64,000 nucleotides of DNA from Ophioderma brevispina (Eukaryota > Echinodermata > Ophiuroidea > Amphilepidida > Ophiodermatidae). The position numbers and the translations under genes are program-made. A model generated the notes under the pieces. It was not told the DNA's origin. It saw only the letters and a program-made list of their open reading frames with translations, and did not search any database. Every line of letters starts with the position of its first letter. Position 1 is the stretch's first letter. The stretch is taken from positions 1 through 64,000 of the forward strand of contig JAMKCH010071773.1 in the NCBI GenBank assembly GCA_023653785.1, read 5' to 3'. Of this stretch, positions 1 to 10,342 are shown piece after piece.

Positions 1-830
1 CCTACCATAAGGCAATTAGCAGCAGTCATAGGAAAAATCGTAGCTGCTTTTCCAGGTGAATACTGACCATTGCATTACCGTGGCCTGAAAAATACACAAT
101 TGTGATGCCTTGCCAAAATAACACAAATTTTCCCAGGCCACAACGAATTATGGAGTACAGCTAGAACTGACTTTAATTGGTGGATTACAAATCTTTTGGA
201 AGCAAGTACAGTTGTCCCCAATACTCACCAAACCAGTATTGAGATTGAAAGTGATCAGTGGCCATGGATGGGGTGGTACAAATGGGAGAAACGCATAGGG
301 GCAGAGTGGATGCATACGAGTCTGAGGCACTAGCCAGCATAAAGAAATAACTTATCTTGAGTGTTGGCGTGTTCTAGACATTTGAATCATTCCTGTAAAA
401 AAATCCAGAAGCTCCAGTTAAGGTAATAATAGACAGCTATGACCTATATCAATACCTGGTGGTACCAGATCCTATGCATGCAACACCCTAGTAAAAGAAA
501 TCTGGGAATGGTGCATTACCAAAAATATTTTGGCTGTCTGCATCATACTTACCAGGGGTGGAAAACATCACTGCTGACAGAAGTCCAGAAAGTTGATGAT
601 AACACTGAGTGGATGCTAGATAAGGATTACTTTCATTGAAATATGCAATTATTTTGCAACACCGATCTCTTGCCTCAAGATTGAATAACCAGGTACCAAG
701 ATATATATCATGGCGACCAGACCCTGAAGCTGAAAAAATGAGCTTTTTCTGTTGATTGGGGAATGCATATTTTTATGCTTTTCTCATTTTTCCTTATACC
801 ACAAGGAGAAGCAGAACAGATAGTTTATTC
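1..830 (+). pseudogene. DIRS-like retrotransposon, RNase H region of the RT polyprotein (decayed)
   Basis: The window opens inside a retroelement. Base 1 reads in frame as PTIRQLAAVIGKIVAAFPG, the segment that joins reverse transcriptase to RNase H in DIRS/Ngaro elements. Further parts appear in shifting frames. A GWGG-like patch lies near 270. NTLVKEIWEW-like residues lie near 485-510 and VENITAD at about 557-577. An EW..L patch lies near 610. A segment ending in RLNNQVPRYISWRPDPEAEK lies at about 679-740. In this family that last block follows DLFASRLN. At least four frame changes and several stops mean it cannot make a protein. The reverse-transcriptase part must lie to the left of the window. 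Family-level recognition is from memory of DIRS-type RNase H sequences; the exact clade (DIRS, Ngaro or PAT) is not resolved. Confidence 0.8.
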
Positions 831-1494
831 AAGGTCCAGAAAAAGAAAACCGACAGAAATATATCGGATGTGCGGGTGCGGTTAGCCCACGGGTGAGTTT
901 TGTTTACAACTTGTCACTCTGACGTCATTAACGGGGTCTAATCCAACTCCAGCATCTTGATACGCGTTCGCGAAAAGAGAAGCCCTGTCAGTTTGGGTAG
1001 ATTTATCCTTGAAATTTAACACTTTCCCTATGTTCACTTTTAAAAATCTTGTGTTGCGATATGATCAGATACTGTTGAGGTACGAAATTAAGAAATTAAG
1101 AATGTCTACTCAGCCGTGTCCATGGGCCTTTAATATCCCGCTTCATAAGGGCGTTTTTCAACTGCGACCAGCACTACCTAGGTACACAAGTAACATGGGA
1201 TGTAAGAATGTGTGGTTTTTTTGAGAAAGTTGTACCAAATGAAGATTTGAGACTCAGAGATTTGACCTTTAAATTAACAATGCTATTGGCTTTGACATCA
1301 GCACAAAGATTACAAAATTGCACACTTAATTAGAACAATATATATTAGATCCCTAATGGTGTAGAATTTTGCATTTCAGACTTGCTCCAACAGTCCGGAC
1401 CAGGCAACTTGGTATGGGTATAAATTTATATATAATTGGACAACGATGATGTGTGTGTGTACGGTATTGAAGCTGTATCTGCAAGTCACTTCAG

Positions 1495-1770
1495 GAATTA
1501 GAGGCTTATGACAAACAGTTGTTTAATTCGTCTACAAAAAACCCGATGCCGCTGTTATCCAAGGCCTCAATTTGCTCGTTGGTTAAAATGTAAATGAAGT
1601 CAGCGGGTATTGATGTCAGCATATATAAGGCACATCCTACGAGATCTGCTTCAACGTCTGCGGCAAACAACAAATATGTTCCAGTAGGAGATATTCTGTC
1701 AGCAGCCGGATGGGCTGGAGAGAGAATTTTTCAGGCCTGGTATAATAAGCCTGTGGAAAGTGACAAAAAT
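1495..1770 (+). pseudogene. Tyrosine recombinase C-terminal fragment of the same DIRS-like element
   Basis: An open stretch from 1594 encodes 75 residues, of which the first 50 or so match the C-terminal catalytic part of retroelement tyrosine recombinases. The HxxR motif is His at 1633-1635 and Arg at 1642-1644, in the context YKAHPTRSASTSAA. The probable nucleophilic Tyr is at 1741-1743, in FQAWYNKPV. Both sit in the usual order and spacing. Upstream, 1495-1593 continues in a broken frame with one stop before the Met. The N-terminal catalytic Arg region is not visible. These enzymes integrate circular DNA intermediates without a DDE integrase. The same strand and order as the RNase H fragment at 1-830 imply one element. 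It is dead: fragmentary and frame-shifted. Confidence 0.78.
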
Positions 1771-1989
1771 AACTTGTGCCCAAAGTACTTCAGAATTGAG
1801 ATGATAATTATTACCATGTAAAAACTCAAAAATGAGTTTCTGTGCTTTAATATATAGCCAAACTGAGTGAAAACTGTTACTGTATACAAGTATTTACTTG
1901 CCATGTGGACTGTCACCTAATATAAAACTAATTAAAATGTTGGTTTTCAAAATTATGATTCTTTGACATGATTGTGCTAAAATACTGGT

Positions 1990-2270
1990 AAATGACACAA
2001 GAGACTAGAGTGGCTTTAAAGTCTCATTTTATTACTACACGTATTTCGAAATAAAATAGTAGGATTAAACGAGAACTTACCTGTTTGAAGTTTGATCCTT
2101 ATTTTATGAAGAAATGGTAGTGGAGGAATAAAATGCCCACCCTCCCAAAACCATTCTTTTGTTTAGATAACACAAAACTAATGACTACAGGCGGGTGGAA
2201 AATTCTTCCACTCTAGCCTCTTGGCTTTTAAATATGACCTGCGCATGCGTCAGCGTTCTATTCTCATTTA
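1990..2270 (+). other. Possible 3' non-coding end of the DIRS-like element
   Basis: This follows the recombinase fragment. It contains AATAAAATAG near 2050 and a gene-free stretch of about 280 bases, after which the base composition changes. DIRS-like elements carry terminal repeats beyond the recombinase, so this is the expected place for one. The partner terminus is outside the window and the call cannot be confirmed here. Confidence 0.3.
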
Positions 2271-2705
2271 TTTATACACAAACGTAAGACTTTCACACTA
2301 ACTTATAGCTTTGCTGAACACCTCGCAGAATTAAAACAAATCTAATTTTTTCGTTCATACCAAATTCCAATTACCCACATGCCATTGACAGAGATGGTGA
2401 ATTATTAAATCCATCGCGTTTTTACCAGCTCTTTTTGAGTATACCTTTGTGTTATTGTACAATTATTCCATATACACGGTACTTCATTTCAAAACTGCTT
2501 CAACAAACAGTACGTAGTCTTAGGAACATTTGAATAGATAACAGCAATTTTACCAGTCGTGACTCGTGTGTACATTGAGCATACAATTTTTCGAAAGTCT
2601 GTGGTTTTCATATTGAAATAGACCACGCACCGAAACCAAAAGCTAAGTAGAATAGATAATGCAAAACAAATACATACCTTGTAGAAACACAAAGGGACAA
2701 TGCAA

Positions 2706-2736
2706 CACCTACACACACGCACACACGCACGCACAA
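2706..2736. repeat. (AC)n microsatellite with GCAC interruptions
   Basis: A run of CACACACGCACACACGCACG-type dinucleotides. Open frames across it are low-complexity artefacts. The surrounding 2.3-3.2 kb shows no gene or recognisable element. Confidence 0.75.
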
Positions 2737-3194
2737 ATTCTGGAATTGAGAGTAACGCCAGATGTATGCTCTTTCATGGTACACATGTAGTATACACAAA
2801 ACAAATTGCAACAGAATATACTGCGAAGTTATCTAAAAATAATGTATTTTTTCTCCAAAATCAACCGTGGTGAACATGTAGAAATACGCGGCGAGGTTCT
2901 AAGGGGTAGGTAAACGTGTAAGTCAAATGATTTAAAATATGTTCATATTTATAGGGGTACTCCTATAAGGTTTGAAAGAAAATATAGTTTTGCCTTATCT
3001 ATGATATATTAATTTAGATCAATAGACACAACACCATTTCAAGGTCATCTTGGGGTAATATTTGCAGAATGGTCCGATTTTGTTCAAACTATGTAATTGA
3101 CCTGCACTTAGTCACACAAGATAAGAAAATGTACATAAATTCTTTGTTTGAGAGTTTGAGAGTATTTGTGTTCCAGATTTATGGTTTGTGAACT

Positions 3195-3330
3195 TATATA
3201 CATACATATACATACATAGTATTTAGTGCGCCATTCCCAAAAGGCTCAGAGCGCTTACAGAATAAAATGACTTAAATTACAAACTTAAAGTACAGTAAAA
3301 GTGCAAGATAATTTAAAAGCAAGTTAAACA
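3195..3330 (-). mobile_element. LINE/SINE 3' tail fragment ending in (TATG)n
   Basis: On the minus strand the sequence reads GAGCGCTCTGAGCC-like, then GGCGCACTAAATAC, then a TATG-rich microsatellite at 3197-3218. The paired GCGC-containing arms followed by TAAAT and a short tandem tail match the tails at 3343-3420, 5525-5600 and 27916-27990. Here the microsatellite differs from ATT. This is probably a separate 5'-truncated insertion. Confidence 0.5.
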
Positions 3331-3342
3331 TATAATGTATAA

Positions 3343-3664
3343 TTAATAATAATAATAATAATAACAGGCATTATTAGGCGCCCTTCCCGTGGATCAGAGC
3401 GCCGTACAAACAAATGGATTAAAATATTAAGCAATAACAATATAAATATTAAAAGTATGGCCAGCATACAACATAATATAAAACAACGGAATACAATATC
3501 AGTATCGAATATACACATTGGCAAGGTACAATATAAAGCTATACACCATCAGAATTGCAAAAAATATTTATAACACTGAGGTGGAATTACATTACCAGGC
3601 AAGAATAGATTAAGAGTACATGCATACAACATATTCAAAGTATAACACCAAGTAATAAAAAAGA
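3343..3664 (-). mobile_element. CR1/L2-like LINE: 3' UTR and (ATT)n tail
   Basis: This directly follows the stop codon of the reverse-transcriptase remnant at 3665. On the minus strand it ends in GGCGCTCTGATCCACGGGAA, then GGGCGCCTAATAATGCCTG, then (TTA)7. That stem-like structure plus microsatellite is the usual 3' end of CR1/L2-type LINEs, which prime from a short tandem tail rather than poly(A). The same tail is found on the SINE at 27916-28215. Confidence 0.7.
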
Positions 3665-5064
3665 TTACACCTTAGGGAACAAATGTGTTTTCCAAATCTT
3701 TTTAAAAGCAACCAAATTCTCGGTTTCACGGATGTTGACTGGCAGGCTATTCCAGAGCCTAGGCCCAAGAGTAGCAAATGCTTTATCACCAGATAGACGT
3801 CTCGTAAGAGGAATGGCCAAGCGAGTCACATCCGTGGAAGATCTGAGGCCGGTGCGGCGTGGATCATGTTTGCAAATTAAGTCTTGAAGGTAGGTAGGGG
3901 AAGAACCATACAGACACATGTGCACATGCATTAAAATCTTGAATTCAATTCTCCGATGGACTGGAAGCCAATGTAACTCGCGTAATAAAGGAGTAGCACT
4001 AGTGCGCCTACTAACGCAGAAATAAGCCGGGCCGCACGGTTTTGCAGACGTTGCAGGCGCTGAATATTAGTGCTCGAGAGGCCTACAAGAAGGGAGTTGC
4101 CGAAGTCCAACCTGGAGAGAATCAAGGATCTGACTGCATGTGAACAGTTGGTCTGATCGATGAATGGACGAATTCTGGTGAGATTACGCAAATGAAAATT
4201 AATAGTACGACATAGATAATTAACATGGAGATTCATTGTAAGGGTTGGGTCAAAATAAACACCAAGGTTTTTAACTGACGACGATGGTGCGATCGCAATA
4301 TCGCTTATCCTCAGATCGGCACAAGAGACAATACTAGCAAATCTTGATGATGAGACAATAAAAAACTCAGTTTTTGTATCATTGAGTTGAAGTTTATTTG
4401 CCTGCATCCAAGCCTTAGTCTCAGCAATACATTTCATCAATCTTGTCCTTGCAGCATCTGTGTCTCGTGCCGATCTGGGGTCAAAGCTAATATACAGCTG
4501 TGTGTCATCAGCGTAAATGTGAAATTAACTTTAAATTCTCTAAAATCTCTGTAACTGGTTGGGAGTACATGGTAAAAATTGGAGGTCCTGCAATCGACCC
4601 CTGAGGGACGCCATACAGAAGGTCGTGTGTTTTAGAGTACTCATTTGAAATAGTAACTTTACTGGTGCGATTACGAATATATGAGTTAAACCAACTCAGA
4701 GCATTACCACTTATGGAATAGTCACTCTTAAATCTATTCATGAGAATGTCATGGTCAATCGTATCAAACACACTTGAGAGGTCGAGCATAACAAGCATTA
4801 TTGCTTTACCCTCATCTAAAACACTGAGAAAGTCATTTTTACTCTAAGGAGAGCCGTTTCTGTGCTATGTGATTCTTTGTAAGCCGATTGAAAGGTTTCA
4901 GTGAGGTTATTACTGTGCAAGTGCTTTTTAAGTCTTGACACAGCTGGATACTCAATGATCTTGCCAAGAGTATGAAGATTGGAAACAGGCTTGTAGTTTT
5001 TTAACAGGTCAGGGTTCACGAAGGGTGGAAGGGAAACAACCGGTGGATAAGGAATTATTGACAA
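3665..5064 (-). pseudogene. CR1/L2-like LINE reverse transcriptase (decayed)
   Basis: Reading the minus strand from 5064 to 3665 gives the reverse-transcriptase domain in order. First comes NYKPVSNLHTLGKIIE with FQSAYKESHSTETALLRV. Then the palm motif A region LDLSSVFDTIDHDIL and YGVPQGSIAGP. The catalytic YADDT is encoded at 4501-4515. After that come NKLQLNDTKTEF, LGVYFDPTLTM and the C-terminal block ending THLFPKV at 3665. The YADD lies one base out of frame with the preceding block, which stops at 4508. Further frame changes occur near 4440, 4800 and 3931, so it is inactive. The upstream endonuclease half is missing, so the copy is 5'-truncated near 5070, as expected from incomplete target-primed reverse transcription. 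Confidence 0.88.
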
Positions 5065-5334
5065 TTGACGTAATGATAGGTGTTAAGGTGTTAGTACACC
5101 GCTTAATAAGCCAAGTAGGTAAAGGATCATGAGGTGATGATTTGTTCGAAATCTTAGCAATAATCTCATGGATCTCCTATACAGTTCACCTTTGCATTCC
5201 CAGTATGCATAAAATATAATAAATGGTCCAAACAGCTTATTTTCATCTCCTGTGGCATTAGACGAACAATTTGACACCAATATTTATAACAATACGGAAA
5301 ACGGATAAATCTGCATTGTTTATCCCCGTTGTGA

Positions 5335-5485
5335 CCTTGAAATTATTTGCCTCATTGATATTGGACTACAACCTGCAGATTGGGCAAACTATACCTTTTT
5401 TATCCTTGGAACATGGTGAACATGCTGGTTTACTTTTCAACACGTTTGGACCCTTTCCATATTTTTGACCCCTGTATAAACCTTA
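5335..5485 (+). repeat. Dispersed repeat with the GGGCAAACTATACCTTTT motif, copy 1
   Basis: The segment from TGACCTTGAAATTATTTGCC to ACCCCTGTATAAACCTTA shares ordered blocks with 36880-37085: AAACTATACCTTTTTT, AACATGGTG..., TTTTCAACA, then ACCCCTGT.TAA. A shorter match lies at 19245-19272. It is not coding and the family is not recognised. Confidence 0.5.
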
Positions 5486-5524
5486 CACCAAAAAAAAATT
5501 CCACTACTTTTGATATGTTGTTCT

Positions 5525-5600
5525 TAATAATAATAATGCAGGCATTTATATAGCGCTCTTACAAGGATAAACCAAGTATCACAGCGCTTAACAATAATTT
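5525..5600 (-). mobile_element. SINE/LINE 3' tail fragment ending in (ATT)n
   Basis: On the minus strand it reads TAAGCGCTGTGATACTTGG, TAAGAGCGCTATATAAATGC, then (ATT)4. This is the same tail as the SINE at 27916 and the LINE at 3343. The 5' continuation to about 5730 is not recognisable. Confidence 0.6.
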
Positions 5601-5819
5601 TATTAACATATTTAGACAGAGCCAAAACAACTTTACAAACGGGCAACAGCTTAATCAGCGACCTGTTGCTACATCCATACAATGACGAGACACAGACAAT
5701 GGGTACAGTGAGAGCTTTCATGGTTCATTTGCCCATATAAAATGAACCATGAGGAAAGTGCCAATTCTAGTTTTAATCAATAGCCCTCTACAAAACAAAC
5801 CCAGAATTGAGTACCTAGA

Positions 5820-6110
5820 ATAAATCCAGCAAGTAGCCCCACTGAGATTTTGAGTCAGGGACCATTGGGTCCAAAGGCAAGCTCTCTATCCGCTTGACCA
5901 CGCCACTTCCTATTCTTGAAAGTTTTCTCAATCCGATTATTTAGAAATTTATTCTGTTGCAATTAGTTTTGGGTTAAGTTTCATATGTCTGGCCTAAAAA
6001 CTTTCAAGAACAGGAAGTGACCGCTTTTGAATTTGTAAACCCCTTTAGTCCGCTTGACTCAGATGAGTCTCTAAATGATGAGGAACCACTGGCTGCTTCA
6101 TCACCTAAAA
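5820..6110 (+). repeat. 291-bp duplicated segment, copy 1 (other copy 9831-10121)
   Basis: It is identical to 9831-10121 apart from about three substitutions. It covers the untranslated leader and first codons of the LINE at 6017. Copy 2 stops abruptly at the shared CCTAAAA and joins Toll-like-receptor 3' sequence. Copy 1 continues into the LINE, so copy 1 is probably ancestral. Confidence 0.9.
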
Positions 6111-6793
6111 CACACAGGAACAGAGATACTAGTACATCTTGCCGTGCAAATGGACCAAAGATTAAATCAAAGAAATCTTGTACTAGAGTTAAAAAAAACT
6201 CACCATACTCAACATTAATTTTCAAAGTTTGAAAAATAAAGTGTCCAGTCTTCATGCAATTATTTATGAACAAAAGCCTGATATTATTATCGGCACCGAA
6301 ACTTGGCTAAATGGGTCTGTCCTGGACTCTGAACTTTTCCCCCCTGAGTTTGCAGTATTCAGGAAAGACCGTTCAGATGGATATGGTGGGGTCTTAATTG
6401 CCATCAAGAACATGTCTGCTCACCAAATTGATTATTTGGAAACTGATTCTGAATGCATCTGGGTTAAGGTGGAATGCAACCCAAAGAAAAAGCTTATGTT
6501 TGTGCTTTTTACAATCCAGATTCTTCACATGGGCCGATTGATGTGCTCAACCAATCATTGTCTAAATTACCACAAAAGACTAGGGAAACTTGTGAAATCT
6601 GGTTAGGTGGTGATTTTAAATTGAAAGATATCACTGGATTGATCAATCCGTGAAAAGTGGGCAGTAGTATTTCAGCCCAATTAAACAGTTTATTGACACT
6701 GCCACACTTTCAGCAGCCTCGAGCAACTTGTAACAGAACCAACCCTGAAAGACAGCATCCTGGATTTATTCCTAGTGACTAATCCTACCCACC
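6017..6793 (+). pseudogene. LINE endonuclease (EEP family) region, decayed
   Basis: The frame opens at 6017 with a short acidic/Ser-rich N-terminus. After a stop at 6230 it continues as LKNKVSSLHAIIYEQKPDII, followed by IGTETWLNGS, FRKDRSDGYGGVLIAIK and a diverging end at 6606. The IGTETWL and GYGGV motifs belong to the apurinic-like endonuclease of CR1/L2/Jockey-type non-LTR retrotransposons, which nicks the target DNA. DSILDLFLVTNPT, the usual sequence shortly before the last endonuclease motif, ends at the insertion point at 6784-6788. Several frameshifts between 6230 and 6755 inactivate it. It belongs with the reverse-transcriptase start at 7822-8397, across an inserted element. Confidence 0.85.
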
Positions 6794-7480
6794 ATTACGT
6801 GTCGTCTTGGCACAAAGCGCCGACCATTGTTGAATCTTGGCAAACCTTGGCAAATCTTCACTGCACTAGGGAGTTATCAACCACATCATATGGGCTGAAC
6901 GTGGGAAACTCCACGTACACACAGTGTCAGATAGCGTTGATTCGGTTTTTTTGTACAATGCGGTACACTGGAGATTGCGCAAAATACTTGGCCTATCGTA
7001 ACGATTTACGCACCAAAATATTCCTAACTAAATTGTCTAGTTAGCTGACTAGTTTATAATATAGGTTTATTTTTGGAAAAAGACGAAAAAACGTGAAAAA
7101 TACGATCCATACAAGCATTTTTCTTACCTTATCAGCTCTTATCAGCTGGCTCAATTCTCGATTGCTGCTGTCAAGTTATGCCACAGGCCAGGCTTACAAA
7201 AACTAGTGAGCTAAGGGATCTTTTTTGTCAGGAACCCATTTCTAACATCAGATTGACCACCTGATTCGTTAATTTCGCGATATCCAAGGTACCGCGATAC
7301 CGTTTTTCATTCCTTGTTCAAGCTAATCGCAGAGCCTTTAACACAGCGTTTGGCTGCTAGGGAGTCCCATGACGTAGCGCATGTCTAAGAATAGCCGGCC
7401 AATTAGCGATGCGGATACGGAGTAGGTGGCGCTGTGTCCCAGCACAAGAGACACTATGGGAGCGTAAATGGTGTACCTAC
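6784..7480 (+). mobile_element. 687-bp TIR element (MITE-like) inserted in the LINE, 5-bp target duplication
   Basis: The LINE reading frame breaks after NPT and resumes at AVESVSNLPGMSDHC. The sequence CCTAC occurs at 6784-6788 and again at 7476-7480, flanking 687 bp. The ends are imperfect inverted repeats. The left end starts CACCATTACG and reaches GGCACAAAGCGCC. The reverse complement of the right end starts CACCATTTACG and reaches GGGACACAGCGCC, with a few short indels between. There is no long internal frame, so it is non-autonomous. Superfamily unknown. Confidence 0.65.
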
Positions 7481-8397
7481 TGCGGTGGAATCCGTATCCA
7501 ACTTACCCGGCATGAGTGACCACTGTATTGTAAAGGCTTTTGTGAATACAGGCTGTAATACAACAAAGCCAGTTCGCCGAAAGTTTTATTTATATAACAG
7601 AGGTAAATTTGACCAACTCTGCAATGACTTAAAGAATTTTGGAGAGACTTTTCTTCAAGAATTACATTCTCATTCAGTCGAGGAAAACTGGTCCAGTTTG
7701 AAAGCTACTCTCATTTCTTTCTCTTACCAACGATCACATCCCGTCAAAATTTACATCAACAAGATTTAATTTACCATGGTTTTCGCAAACCCTTCGTCGC
7801 CAAAGCAGGAAGCTGCAGAGATTGTACAACCGACAGCATAAAACTAATAGTGAAGCTGATGCTTGGTACTTCAAAGAAACTCGTAAAGTCTATAAGAAAA
7901 ATCTCAATGATGCTCATCGACGTTACATCTCAAATATGCTCGATGAAGATCTTCATCTCAACCCCAAGAAGTTCTGGAAGTACGTAAAATCCAAGCGGAG
8001 AGATAACGTTGGGGTTTATCCACTGAAAGATGGTAACAACACCGTGTCTGATAGTAAGGGGAAAGCAAATATCTTGAACTCCTTCTTCAAGTCTGTTTTT
8101 ACGCAGGAATCCACAACATCTATCCCAAGCTTGAAGCAGGACTTTCCTGATATTGATTTATTGGAAATAGAACCCGCAGGAATTCAAAAACTTCTGCATG
8201 ATCTTAACGCTTCTAAGGCATCTGGTCCAGACAACATCCCAAATCGTATTCTCAAGGAATGTAGTACTGAGCTTGCTCCACTTTTAGCTGCACTTTTTAT
8301 TCAATCTATTAGTCGTGGCCAACTCCCTACTGATTGGATGACTGCCAACGTCACCCCAGTCTTTAAAAAGGGGAATCGGAGCGAGTCTAGTAACTAG
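7476..8397 (+). pseudogene. LINE endonuclease end and N-terminal part of reverse transcriptase
   Basis: After the inserted element the frame reads VESVSNLPGMSDHCIVKAF. The SDH triad is the catalytic end of the EEP endonuclease. After a frame change near 7770, a 191-residue open stretch (7822-8397) holds the linker region. It contains NPKKFWKYVKSK, then SKASGPDNIPNRIL and a PVFKKGNRSESSN end. GPD.IP..ILKE and P..KKG belong to the fingers of LINE reverse transcriptases. The copy stops at 8397, just before the expected NYRPI block, so the palm and catalytic YADD are absent. The truncation at the 3' side points to deletion or rearrangement rather than normal 5' truncation. Confidence 0.85.
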
Positions 8398-9316
8398 GGA
8401 TGTATCGTACATTTAGAGGGATTTTGAGAACGACAAAGTTGAGATAGGTAACAGGGGAAAGGTATTCCATGTGTTTTTGCATAACTTCACATCCGTTAAT
8501 GACTCGGACAACATGTTAAAGACATAATGTGGAGTTATGCTTAGCAGAACTACCTATACTGCAAGTTTCGGAGAACGCAACCCTAATACAATGCAGATAT
8601 GCCGTATTTAAAAAACAATCAATACTTTTGACCACTTCTTGGTTTGGACACTTTCAATTGCTTATAAATGTTGACGATTTATCAAAGCAGAAATTAAATC
8701 CGAGTTGGAAATACGAAGATGAATAGACAAGATTAAAACAGGACGACACTTGCAGTGTCCGACTCATTACATGATCTTAATTAAAGTTATCATCAATCAA
8801 CCACTCGAATAGTGACTGGTCTGGCGTATCTCATCAGTGCCAATCCTGTCAATCTCCGCGATGCTGAACCACAACAACATTTAGATAGCTGCGAACAATC
8901 GTCATTTTTGTTTTAAAAAATTGGGCTTCCGTGTTTCTGAACATACCACATGCCTGACGATGTTCTTGGATGTCTAAGGATCATTTTATAACCGAGGGTT
9001 GCATGACGAAATCAACGAGAAAGTGCATTTTTCCATGCTCTAAGGTTTACGTATAATGGGCTTGGGCGGTAACATTTAAGCGTCCGCCAGTGAGCTCGCT
9101 GAATCAAGATGGCCGTAGGTAGTCTACCATTTTATTTATCTATCCCTATGCTTCATAGTCCATTGGCAGTTTCGACCCTAGAGGTCAAAGGTGAAACAAC
9201 ATATGAATATCTAGTAACACAGGATCCATCTCGATTAGGCGTACCTTGACATTGGCATTTACAAATATTACAAAAAGAGAGAATTATTTTACCTGATAAA
9301 GCACTACCAGTATTGT
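8398..9316. other. No gene seen
   Basis: About 0.9 kb without a convincing frame or motif. It separates the broken LINE from the first copy of the duplicated Toll-like-receptor 3' end. Confidence 0.5.
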
Positions 9317-9540
9317 AAATGACGGTGTGAATTCTATCGAACAATGCATGTTGTGGCACCTATTTTAGCTCGGATTTTTGACACTTCCAATTAACATTTA
9401 TAGGAAACGTCTTCTCTAAGACAAATAAAAATACACTTTAAATTGCTTGCCATTAAAGATTTGTTTTAAAACATTTGAAATTAAACATCATACCGGCGAT
9501 CTACTCCTGCAGGTTTCTTAATTAGTTCCCTTAAGTAACG
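9317..9540. repeat. 224-bp duplication of the TLR 3' end, copy 1 (other copy 10119-10342)
   Basis: It matches 10119-10342 with three substitutions and no indel. It carries the last codons and 3' flank of the Toll-like receptor. At 9540 the match ends at AAGTAACG, and a 25-base A-run follows where the gene continues with AAAGAATAAATCC. Confidence 0.9.
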
Positions 9541-9565
9541 AAAAAAAAAAAAAAAAAAAAAAAAA
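9541..9565 (+). repeat. Pure A25 run at a duplication junction
   Basis: Twenty-five uninterrupted A residues exactly at the end of the duplicated TLR segment. Similar A-runs mark two other duplication junctions, at 12353-12373 and 18398-18417. Confidence 0.95.
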
Positions 9566-9830
9566 TTAGGCGGTTAATGAATCTTACTTTAATTGGTCAC
9601 AATGGGTGTTTTGACTGGACAGGCCAAAAAATTACAACTTTTGAGTAATTAACATATGAGTTTTTAGTGTTTTGGTGGCCATTTTGAATATTTGCGTTTC
9701 TTTGAAAATGCTCAAGGTTTTTCGTCTGGCATCCTTCGGATTCAGATTCAGCAGGTAAAACTGGTCTAGAAACCGTTGAAAAACATTATATATATTTTAT
9801 AACAAGGTCACATGGTCTGTAGCCTGGACT
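9566..9830. other. Unrecognised insert sequence
   Basis: 265 bp between the A-run and the copied LINE leader. It starts TTAGGCGGTTAATG. No frame, terminal repeat or similarity to another part of the window was noticed. It forms part of the material inserted between the two TLR 3' copies. Confidence 0.4.
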
Positions 9831-10121
9831 ATAAATCCAGCAAGTAGCCCCACTGAGATTTTGAGTCAGGGACCATTGGGTCCAAAGGCAAGCTCTCTAT
9901 CCGCTTGACCACGCCACTTCCTATTCTTGAAAGTTTTGTCAATCCGATTATTTAGAAATTTATTCTGTTGCAATTAGTTTTGGGTTAAGTTCCATATGTC
10001 TGGCCTAAAAACTTTCAAGAACAGGAAGTGACCGCTTTTGAATTTGTAAACCCCTTTAGTCCGCTTGACTCAGATGAGTCTCTAAATGATGAGGAACCAT
10101 TGGCTGCTTCATCACCTAAAA
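9831..10121 (+). repeat. 291-bp duplicated LINE leader, copy 2
   Basis: A near-identical copy of 5820-6110. It is cut off at CCTAAAA and fused directly to the second copy of the TLR 3' end. About 99 percent identity implies a recent event. Confidence 0.9.
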
Positions 10122-10342
10122 TGACGGTGTGAATTCTATCGAACAATGCATGTTGTGGCACCTATTTTAGCTCGGATATTTTACACTTCCAATTAACATT
10201 TATAGGAAACGTCTTCTCTAAGACGAATAAAAATACACTTTAAATTGCTTGCCATTAAAGATTTGTTTTAAAACATTTGAAATTAAACATCATACCGGCG
10301 ATCTACTCCTGCAGGTTTCTTAATTAGTTCCCTTAAGTAACG
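10119..10342. repeat. 224-bp duplication of the TLR 3' end, copy 2 (attached to the gene)
   Basis: This copy runs uninterrupted into the Toll-like-receptor coding frame. It contains the stop codon at 10283-10285 and the final residues. Its downstream boundary coincides with the end of the copied LINE leader. Confidence 0.9.

Noticed and set aside
915..935. Perfect CRE palindrome TGACGTCA
   Set aside because: A single 8-mer inside the decayed retroelement with no adjacent gene. Chance occurrence is likely.
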